From Parvularculaceae bacterium UBA4496 (lineage in GTDB: Bacteria > Pseudomonadota > Alphaproteobacteria > Caulobacterales > Parvularculaceae), in contig DGNI01000131.1 of NCBI GenBank assembly GCA_002388885.1, positions 1-5,154 of the forward strand: a stretch of DNA of 5,154 nt, written 5' to 3'. The notes beneath the pieces are model-generated. The model saw only the letters and a list, made by a program, of their open reading frames with translations, searched no databases and had not been told where the DNA came from. Positions 1 to 3,783 of the stretch are shown here, piece after piece (positions within the stretch are counted from its first letter, which is position 1; every line of letters starts with the position of its first letter). Made by a program: the position numbers and the translations under genes.

Positions 1-803
1 CCTTTCCGCTCGGCGTCACCGCACGCATAGAAACGAAATCCGTGCACAGTGATACGACCAGCCCGAATGTCATCGGCATTCTGCCCGGTTCCGATCCGGC
101 GCTCGCCAATGAATATATCGTGGTCACCGCGCATCTCGACCACATTGGTATTCGTCCGCCGAGGGAAGAAGGCGGCGATGAGATCAATAACGGCGCCGTC
201 GATAACGCCACCGGCATTGCATCGATGCTGGAGGCCGCGCGTTTGCTGAAACAGAACCCGCCGCGCCGGCCGGTGATGTTCATTGCGCTGACGGCGGAGG
301 AAAAGGGTCTTGAAGGCTCCGACTATTTTGCGCGGAAACCAACCGTGCCGAAGGAACAGGTCGTCGCCAACATCAATCTCGACATGCCGATGATCACCTA
401 TGACTTCGCCGACATCGTTGCGTTCGGGGCCGAGCGCTCAACCATGTATCCGGTGGTCGAGGCCGCAGCGGGGCGCGCCGGGCTCGCCTTGAGCCCCGAC
501 CCACAGCCGGAGCAGGGGTTTTTCACGCGCTCCGACCAGTACAGTTTCGTGAAGCAGGGCGTGCCGGCGATTAATATCGACATCGGCTGGGCCAATGGCG
601 GCGAGGAGGCGCAGGAAGACTTCCTGAAAAACCACTATCACAAGGCGTCGGATGAAGCGGACATCGTCCATTACGGCGCGCTGCAGCGTTTCGCACAGGT
701 CAATTACGAAGTGATCCGCGGCGTCGCCGACATGGACGAGCGCCCGCTCTGGAAGAAGGGCGATTTCTTCGGGACGACCTTTGACGGCCCGATGGAGGAG
801 TAG
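1..803 (+). CDS. M28-family zinc metallopeptidase (aminopeptidase-like), 3' part only
   Basis: The reading frame is open from base 3 and is already in mid-protein there (FPLGVTARIETKS leads straight into the conserved region), so the GTG at 42 is internal and the true start lies before the window. About 266 residues are visible. The five metal ligands expected of an M28 co-catalytic di-zinc exopeptidase are all present: His of TAHLDH (codon 132-134), Asp of GAVDNATG (201-203), the Glu pair of TAEEKG (297-302), Asp of NINLDM (381-383) and the second His of HYHKASDE (639-641). The second Asp of the H-x-D motif is at 138-140. The family releases N-terminal amino acids from peptides, often in the periplasm or outside the cell; the signal peptide and any PA domain would lie upstream and cannot be seen. 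The frame ends at TAG 801-803 with no obvious terminator after it. The family call is firm; exact substrate is unknown. Confidence 0.95.
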   Translation, partial: FPLGVTARIETKSVHSDTTSPNVIGILPGSDPALANEYIVVTAHLDHIGIRPPREEGGDEINNGAVDNATGIASMLEAARLLKQNPPRRPVMFIALTAEEKGLEGSDYFARKPTVPKEQVVANINLDMPMITYDFADIVAFGAERSTMYPVVEAAAGRAGLALSPDPQPEQGFFTRSDQYSFVKQGVPAINIDIGWANGGEEAQEDFLKNHYHKASDEADIVHYGALQRFAQVNYEVIRGVADMDERPLWKKGDFFGTTFDGPMEE

Positions 804-853
804 CTGTGGCCGACAGGATGAAACCTAGCAGACACGCCTTATGATTGCTAATT

Positions 854-863
854 TTGTTAACAA
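854..863. promoter_or_regulatory. 10-bp perfect palindrome upstream of the toxin-antitoxin module
   Basis: TTGTTAACAA is its own reverse complement. It lies 7 bases before a -10-like TATTGC (871-876), so it would sit in the promoter spacer, a usual operator position. It is a candidate operator for the downstream module. Short A+T-rich palindromes also arise by chance. Confidence 0.3.
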
Positions 864-867
864 GCCG

Positions 868-876
868 TGCTATTGC
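868..876 (+). promoter_or_regulatory. Possible extended -10 element for the toxin-antitoxin module
   Basis: TG-C-TATTGC has the TGn extension and a partial -10 hexamer. The 13 bases 865-877 match bases 5074-5086, upstream of the last gene, at 12 of 13 positions. No good -35 hexamer is seen at the usual distance. It would give a leader of roughly 80 bases before the small gene at 965. Confidence 0.25.
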
Positions 877-919
877 CTTGACCGACGTTAAGGAAAAGCC
901 TCTCTTGATTGGGATAAGA

Positions 920-931
920 GAATCATGATTC
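920..931. promoter_or_regulatory. 12-bp perfect palindrome, candidate autoregulatory operator
   Basis: GAATCATGATTC is a perfect 12-base palindrome 33 bases before the chosen start of the small gene at 965. Toxin-antitoxin modules normally repress themselves through palindromes near the promoter, so this is the better of two operator candidates here. No protein with a recognisable DNA-binding fold is encoded in the module, so which protein would bind is open. Confidence 0.4.
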
Positions 932-964
932 GGAAGCTGTCTGGTAGGCATGGGAGGAAGGGCA

Positions 965-1132
965 ATGATGAACTATCTAAAAGGTATTTATTATGCGCTC
1001 CTCGGAAAGGTCGAAATTACTTCGGCTGACTATACGTGCCGGCCAAACAACACAGAGCCGGAAGACGCGGAAGAGTTTTTCGACAAGGTTGCTTCGGAAT
1101 ATTCTGAGGTCCTAGAGGTCCTTGCAGCTTAA
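965..1132 (+). CDS. Small acidic protein, putative antitoxin of a Doc-type toxin
   Basis: The product has 55 residues. I chose ATG 965 (or the adjacent ATG 968) over ATG 950 because the Shine-Dalgarno-like GGAGG at 953-957 would lie inside the coding region if translation began at 950. The N-terminus is hydrophobic and aromatic (YLKGIYYALLG, residues 4-14). The last 25 residues hold nine acidic residues and only one basic one (K41), ending in a likely helix, ASEYSEVLEVLAA. The gene overlaps the Doc-like toxin gene by 11 bases, so the two are probably translationally coupled; a short acidic protein immediately upstream of a toxin is typical of type II antitoxins. It does not look like Phd, which is longer and has an N-terminal DNA-binding/dimer domain. 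An S-x-x-x-E pattern (S44 to E48) recalls the Fic inhibitory helix S/T-x-x-x-E-G/N but is followed by V. The antitoxin role is inferred from position; the sequence itself is not recognised. Confidence 0.6.
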   Translation: MMNYLKGIYYALLGKVEITSADYTCRPNNTEPEDAEEFFDKVASEYSEVLEVLAA

Positions 1133-1577
1133 GCCTCGCTTCGTCACAGCAAAGGATGCGATTGCCTTTAACAAAAGGGCAGTTGCTGGTACTGGCGAGT
1201 CCTATTGTCTGCTTAACGATGGGGCTCTTAAAAACGCCATCGCAAAGCCGATCAACCGTTTCGAGTACAATAGCGATACCGATGTTTGTAGCCTGGCGAC
1301 TGCTACAATCTTTGGTTTGGCAAAAGCGCATGCATTTGAGCAGGGAAACAAGCGAACAGCGTTTGTTTCAGGATTGTATTTTATCGAGCGAAATGGATTT
1401 GGCTACCACGGGTCTATCAACGGCATGAATCTCGGGCTAAAAATAATTGAGCTATGCGAAAACAATGCAAGCGAAGAAGAATTAATCGACTTTTTACGGT
1501 ATAAATTTATCTACCGCGTAACAACAAAAGGGCGGCTAGTGCCAGCTTCAAGCCCTGCTTTTTATGCAAAAAAATAG
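1122..1577 (+). CDS. Doc-like (death-on-curing) Fic-fold toxin
   Basis: A 151-residue protein with the Fic/Doc core. The central motif HAFEQGNKRTAF begins at catalytic His70 and matches H-x-F-x-x-G-N-K-R-T-A of the Doc branch, followed by the usual YFIERNGFGYH segment. The upstream region (YCLLNDGALKNAIAKP, residues 28-43, then a helix at 57-69) also fits Doc. Doc of phage P1 is a kinase that phosphorylates elongation factor Tu; other Fic proteins AMPylate. Which applies here cannot be read from sequence. The fifth motif position, normally Asp or Glu and Mg-binding, is Gln74. About 25 residues after the core (FIYRVTTKG onward) exceed the roughly 126 residues of P1 Doc. The start is TTG 1122: an in-frame stop at 1113-1115 excludes earlier starts, and no ATG or GTG comes before the conserved core. 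A GAGG at 1115-1118 lies very close. The gene is A+T richer than its neighbours (33% G+C in 1441-1500), suggesting transfer. Confidence 0.88.
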   Translation: MQLKPRFVTAKDAIAFNKRAVAGTGESYCLLNDGALKNAIAKPINRFEYNSDTDVCSLATATIFGLAKAHAFEQGNKRTAFVSGLYFIERNGFGYHGSINGMNLGLKIIELCENNASEEELIDFLRYKFIYRVTTKGRLVPASSPAFYAKK

Positions 1578-1590
1578 TGCGCACATAAGC

Positions 1591-2295
1591 TCATTTTGAT
1601 TGCCGTTTCCCCCGCACCCGATACGCGCATCGCCGCGCGCCGGCGAGGATGTGTTCCTCGCGCACGACTTTGACGTCAGGCCCGAGGACGTCGGAGAATA
1701 CTTTCAGCTCGCCTGCGCATAGGCCGGTGCAGGCTTTCGCCGCCGAACAGATCGGGCAGTGATTTTCGATCAACAGCCAGTCGCGGCCTTGCTTTTTCGC
1801 CTCGGCCATATAGCCTTCGTCGGCGCGCGCCTTGGCGAGGCGTTTGACGCGCTCGCCCACGGACTTCGCGCTCTCCAGCTTTTCGCCGTAGGCGGCGCGC
1901 TGCATGTTCCCGTGTTTTTTGATGAGCTTTGCAAGCCCCTCGGCGCCGAACAGTTCCTCTACGGACTTTATCATCTCGACGGCCAGCGCCTGATGCGCGT
2001 CGGGAAAAACGCCCTCCGCCTTTTGCGTCAATGACCAGTATTTGAGCGGGCGCCCGCGCCCTTTCGCCTCCGAACGCGCAATGACAAGGCCCTCTTCCTC
2101 AAGCGCGTAAAGCTGCAGCCGCACGGCCATGGGCGTGACGCCCAGCGACGGGGCCATTTTCGAGGCGCAGAACTCCCCGCCCCGCTTCATCATGTCGAGG
2201 ATCGCAGCCCGGGTGGCCCCAGCCTCGCCCCCCTTCGCCTTTGTTTTTCCGGCCGGATCGGATTTTCCGATTTTGTTGTTCGATATTTTGCGCAT
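1591..2295 (-). CDS. Winged-helix transcriptional regulator with C-terminal cysteine cluster (SufR-like/COG2345 group)
   Basis: A 234-residue DNA-binding regulator. After a Lys-rich, flexible N-terminus (1-26), residues 27-90 form a winged helix: ATRAAILDMMKRGG, recognition region SLGVTPMAVRLQLYALEEEGLV, and wing KGRGRPLKYWSLT. The C-terminal part has Cys180, Cys183, Cys189, Cys193 and Cys223 in a context (NHCPIC, GLCAGELKVFSDVLG, RRCAYRV) that fits the SufR-like COG2345 family. As I recall it, SufR has C-x12-C-x13-C-x14-C and binds an Fe-S cluster. Here C180-x12-C193 and a last Cys near the right distance are kept, the third is missing, and two extra Cys are present. Metal, Fe-S or redox sensing is therefore plausible but unproven. 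It is transcribed divergently from the VOC gene and converges on the Doc gene 13 bases away. The ATG at 2295 has no Shine-Dalgarno, and the promoter suggests a leaderless mRNA. Confidence 0.88.
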   Translation of the reverse strand: MRKISNNKIGKSDPAGKTKAKGGEAGATRAAILDMMKRGGEFCASKMAPSLGVTPMAVRLQLYALEEEGLVIARSEAKGRGRPLKYWSLTQKAEGVFPDAHQALAVEMIKSVEELFGAEGLAKLIKKHGNMQRAAYGEKLESAKSVGERVKRLAKARADEGYMAEAKKQGRDWLLIENHCPICSAAKACTGLCAGELKVFSDVLGPDVKVVREEHILAGARRCAYRVRGKRQSK

Positions 2296-2301
2296 GGATT
2301 A

Positions 2302-2330
2302 TTTATAAAAGGCGTTGCTTTCAAAAACAA
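2302..2330 (-). promoter_or_regulatory. Promoter of the regulator gene (minus strand), predicted leaderless transcript
   Basis: Read on the minus strand, TTGTTT (2330-2325) and TATAAA (2307-2302) are separated by exactly 17 bases. The -10 matches consensus at five of six positions, the -35 at three. A start of transcription six to seven bases further on falls at about 2295, the A of the ATG, which would explain the absence of a ribosome binding site. Confidence 0.5.
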
Positions 2331-2340
2331 GCGCTATTAT
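2315..2340 (+). promoter_or_regulatory. Promoter of the VOC/flavoprotein unit (plus strand)
   Basis: TTGCTT (2315-2320) followed, after 12 bases, by GCTATTAT (2333-2340) resembles the alphaproteobacterial housekeeping pattern described in Caulobacter (TTGACG, 10-14 bases, GCTANAWC). It overlaps the opposite promoter and the half-sites, as expected of a shared, repressor-controlled region. Confidence 0.4.
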
Positions 2341-2358
2341 TGAAAGATTATTCTTTCA
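2318..2358. promoter_or_regulatory. Triple half-site operator between the regulator and VOC genes
   Basis: Three copies of one 7-base unit occur: CTTTCAA (2318-2324), its reverse complement TTGAAAG (2340-2346), and TCTTTCA (2352-2358). The last two form a perfect 7-bp dyad, TGAAAGA / TCTTTCA, with a 4-base spacer. Five more pairs (CTATT 2334-2338 with AATAG 2361-2365) extend it after a two-base mismatch. The first copy lies in the spacer of the regulator promoter and overlaps the end of the plus-strand -35; the second overlaps the end of the -10. This is the expected layout for autorepression plus repression of the divergent genes by the winged-helix protein. Binding is inferred. Confidence 0.55.
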
Positions 2359-2374
2359 TAAATAGGAGGCAGCA

Positions 2375-2845
2375 ATGACCGAGGAGAGAAAAACCACCGA
2401 AAAACCCGCCGCACAGCGGCTCGAACACATGAATCTCGTCGTCACGGATGTGGATGGCACGGCGAAGTTCCTGCTCACTGCATTCCCCGACTGGCGCGTC
2501 CGCGGCGAAGGCGGCGGCGAATGGGCGGGCGTGCCGCGGCGCTGGGCCCATGTGGGCGACGACGCCAACTACATCACGCTCAACGAGTTCAAAATTCCGC
2601 GCGCGAAACGCGGGGTTCAGCGTGAGCTTCAGGGACATACCCCCGGCCTTGCCCATATCGGTTTTGAAGTCGCCGATTTGGGCGGCGTGGTCGAGCGGCT
2701 GAAAAATGCCGGCTACGAGCCCGATCATCTGGGTGAGGATCATCCGCACCGGCGCAATCTTTACTACGTCAACGAAGAAGGCCTCGAATTCGAGTTCGTG
2801 GAGTACTTCTCCGACAAGCCCGAAGAAAAAAACCTTTATCAATAG
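2375..2845 (+). CDS. VOC superfamily (glyoxalase/bleomycin-resistance fold) protein
   Basis: A 156-residue protein with two beta-alpha-beta-beta-beta modules, the usual size for a single VOC chain. Module 1 runs from RLEHMNLVVTDVDGTAKFL (15-33) to YITLNEF (66-72); module 2 from GLAHIGFEVAD (91-101) to GLEFEFVEY (136-144). His18, Glu71, His94 and Glu140 lie where VOC metal ligands normally lie, so a divalent-metal enzyme (lyase, isomerase or dioxygenase type) is likely. The substrate cannot be told. ATG 2375 follows AGGAGG (2364-2369) by five bases. It is the first gene of a run that continues with a small ORF at 2855 and a flavoprotein at 3068. The divergent cysteine-rich regulator and shared operator imply inducible expression; a role in handling reactive carbonyl or aromatic compounds is only a guess. 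Confidence 0.92.
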   Translation: MTEERKTTEKPAAQRLEHMNLVVTDVDGTAKFLLTAFPDWRVRGEGGGEWAGVPRRWAHVGDDANYITLNEFKIPRAKRGVQRELQGHTPGLAHIGFEVADLGGVVERLKNAGYEPDHLGEDHPHRRNLYYVNEEGLEFEFVEYFSDKPEEKNLYQ

Positions 2846-2854
2846 GAGGACGCC

Positions 2855-2932
2855 ATGCGCATTTTGAGAACGCAAACCGACGGCGGCGATTTTGCCGAAT
2901 GGCTGCGCCGGTTGTTCGAGCGTCACTGGTAA
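2855..2932 (+). CDS. 25-residue small ORF with strong ribosome binding site; small protein or truncated gene
   Basis: ATG 2855 is preceded by AGGAGG (2844-2849) with a five-base gap, exactly the arrangement of the VOC gene, and that motif overlaps the VOC stop codon, so ribosomes would pass directly on. The 25 codons end at TAA 2930-2932. The product is MRILRTQTDGGDF followed by AEWLRRLFERHW, a basic, aromatic, probably amphipathic C-terminus with no cysteine and no clear membrane span. The stop comes nine bases before a palindromic repeat. Two readings fit: a real small protein of the unit, or the first codons of a longer gene whose rest was lost when the repeat arrived. The product is not recognised. 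It was too short for ordinary gene calling and rests only on the ribosome binding site and spacing. Confidence 0.45.
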   Translation: MRILRTQTDGGDFAEWLRRLFERHW

Positions 2933-2940
2933 CAAAAGTT

Positions 2941-3053
2941 CCTCATCCTGAGGTGCAGACCGCCGGGGTTGGCCTCGAAGGATGTGCAGCAAACACCGGA
3001 TTTGCATCACATCCTTCGAGGCTCGCGCTTCGCACTTGCGCCTCCGGATGAGG
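2941..3053. repeat. 113-base palindromic intergenic element (nested inverted repeats)
   Basis: The outer arms CCTCATCCTGAGGTGC (2941-2956) and GCGCCTCCGGATGAGG (3038-3053) pair at 14 of 16 positions. Inner arms GCCTCGAAGGATGTG (2972-2986) and CACATCCTTCGAGGC (3008-3022) are perfect over 15 bases. A further GCAAA/TTTGC stem (2989-2993, 3001-3005) closes a seven-base loop. The 15-base stretches between outer and inner arms do not pair. From memory, CCTCATCCTGAGG and CCTCGAAGGATG occur in dispersed non-coding repeats of many alphaproteobacteria; I cannot check copy number here. In RNA it would fold into a long hairpin between the small ORF and the flavoprotein gene, where it could stabilise, process or attenuate the message. 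There is no T-run after it, so it is not a standard terminator. Confidence 0.8.
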
Positions 3054-3067
3054 GCTGGAAGGAAATC

Positions 3068-3589
3068 ATGAAACACTCAAGCATCATCGGCTTTCTGGGC
3101 TCGTCGAGAGCGGACGGCAACACCGCAGCATTGGCGAATGCTGTGTTCAGCGAACTCGACAGCGCCGTGCTCGTCGATCTGAGCGAGCGGATGATCGGGC
3201 CATACTCATACGAAAACGCTCATGCAGCCGATGATTTTATTCCCCTTGCCGGGGCGATGGCTAAGGCGGACGCGATCGTCTTCGCCAGCCCCGTCTACTG
3301 GTATTCAATGAGCGCGCAGATGAAGGCGTTTTTCGACCGGCTGACAGACCTGACCAAGGGAGAGATGAAACCGGTCGGCAAGTCGCTCGCGGGAAAGACG
3401 ATGTACGCTATCGCCACCGGCGGATCGCCCGATGCGCCATCGTCTTTCGTGCAGCCATTCGCCGACACCGCCGGCTACTTCAACATGCGCTGGGGCGGGC
3501 TTTTATATGCGCCCGGCGCCGGCGAATTGTCATCGGAAACGCACAAAGCCGCGAAAGCATTCGCGCGCAAGATCAGCCCGCTGCATTGA
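3068..3589 (+). CDS. NADPH-dependent FMN reductase-type flavoprotein (flavodoxin-like fold)
   Basis: A 173-residue flavodoxin-like protein. The FMN phosphate-binding loop is GSSRADGNTAAL (residues 11-22). ADAIVFASPVYWYSMSAQMKAFFDRL (67-92, shown here as key pattern SPVYW then MKAFFDR) is the second hallmark of this family, and GKTMYAIATGG (109-119) forms the third flavin loop. Such proteins use NAD(P)H to reduce flavin, quinones, azo or nitro compounds, or metals in the cytoplasm. ATG 3068 was chosen because GGAAGGA (3057-3063) lies just upstream and the family motif begins within ten residues; the frame is open back to 2933, but that extension is encoded by the palindromic repeat and is not family-like. 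It lies on the same strand as the VOC gene and small ORF, probably co-transcribed across the repeat. The substrate is unknown. Confidence 0.92.
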   Translation: MKHSSIIGFLGSSRADGNTAALANAVFSELDSAVLVDLSERMIGPYSYENAHAADDFIPLAGAMAKADAIVFASPVYWYSMSAQMKAFFDRLTDLTKGEMKPVGKSLAGKTMYAIATGGSPDAPSSFVQPFADTAGYFNMRWGGLLYAPGAGELSSETHKAAKAFARKISPLH

Positions 3590-3591
3590 CC

Positions 3592-3696
3592 CGCGAAGCC
3601 GTCAACGCGTAAACTTGCCGCCAACGGCGTCTTGCAGAACGCCCCTGGTCCGCAGAAAGGGCTGCGCCCACTGCTATATTTTCGCGACGGCTTGCG
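3592..3696. repeat. Bulged 11-bp inverted repeat bracketing the gap before the ankyrin gene
   Basis: CGCGAAGCCGTC (3592-3603) pairs with GACGGCTTGCG (3686-3696) over 11 pairs with one bulged G, 82 bases apart. The enclosed stretch has small local stems (CGCAG/CTGCG at 3651-3655 and 3662-3666) and a -10-like element. It may be a folded leader, an old element, or chance. Nothing else coding is visible in 3590-3783. Confidence 0.25.
3672..3680 (+). promoter_or_regulatory. Possible extended -10 element for the ankyrin gene
   Basis: TG-C-TATATT (hexamer 3675-3680) has the TGn extension and matches TATAAT at five of six positions, also fitting the alphaproteobacterial GCTANAWC form at most positions. 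No convincing -35 is seen. The leader would be about 100 bases and would contain the hairpin at 3745-3768. Confidence 0.35.
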
Positions 3697-3744
3697 ACCC
3701 GACTAAATCTTCTTTCCTCCCGTCAGGCGGACACGGGGCATCGC

Positions 3745-3768
3745 GCGTGAGGCGACTCGCCTTCACGC
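3745..3768 (+). promoter_or_regulatory. Hairpin in the leader of the ankyrin gene
   Basis: GCGTGAGGCG (3745-3754) pairs with CGCCTTCACGC (3758-3768) over ten pairs with one bulged T and a three-base loop. It ends three bases before AAGGAGG (3772-3778), the ribosome binding site of the gene starting at 3784, so it could influence ribosome access or message stability. There is no T-run after it, so termination is unlikely. Confidence 0.4.
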
Positions 3769-3783
3769 CGGAAGGAGGATTTC

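Noticed and set aside
42..803. GTG at 42 as the start of the peptidase
   Set aside because: The frame is open to the window edge and already reads as conserved peptidase sequence before the GTG, so the start is upstream.
878..883. TTGACC as a -35 for the toxin-antitoxin module
   Set aside because: The hexamer 17 bases later is TCTCTT and no -10-like sequence lies at 15-19 bases.
950..964. ATG 950 as the start of the small antitoxin-like gene
   Set aside because: It would place the GGAGG ribosome binding site inside the coding region; ATG 965 or 968 lies at the correct distance after it.
1577..1584. GTGCGCAC palindrome between the convergent Doc and regulator genes as a terminator
   Set aside because: It is only eight bases with no loop, no T-run and overlaps the toxin stop codon.
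2969..3067. N-terminal extension of the flavoprotein from TTG 2969
   Set aside because: The extra 33 residues are encoded by the palindromic repeat, while ATG 3068 has its own ribosome binding site and the family motif follows at once.
2348..3076. 242-codon minus-strand open frame
   Set aside because: It lies opposite the VOC gene, small ORF and palindromic repeat, all with better start signals; its translation shows no family motif and is a mirror of G+C-rich coding DNA.
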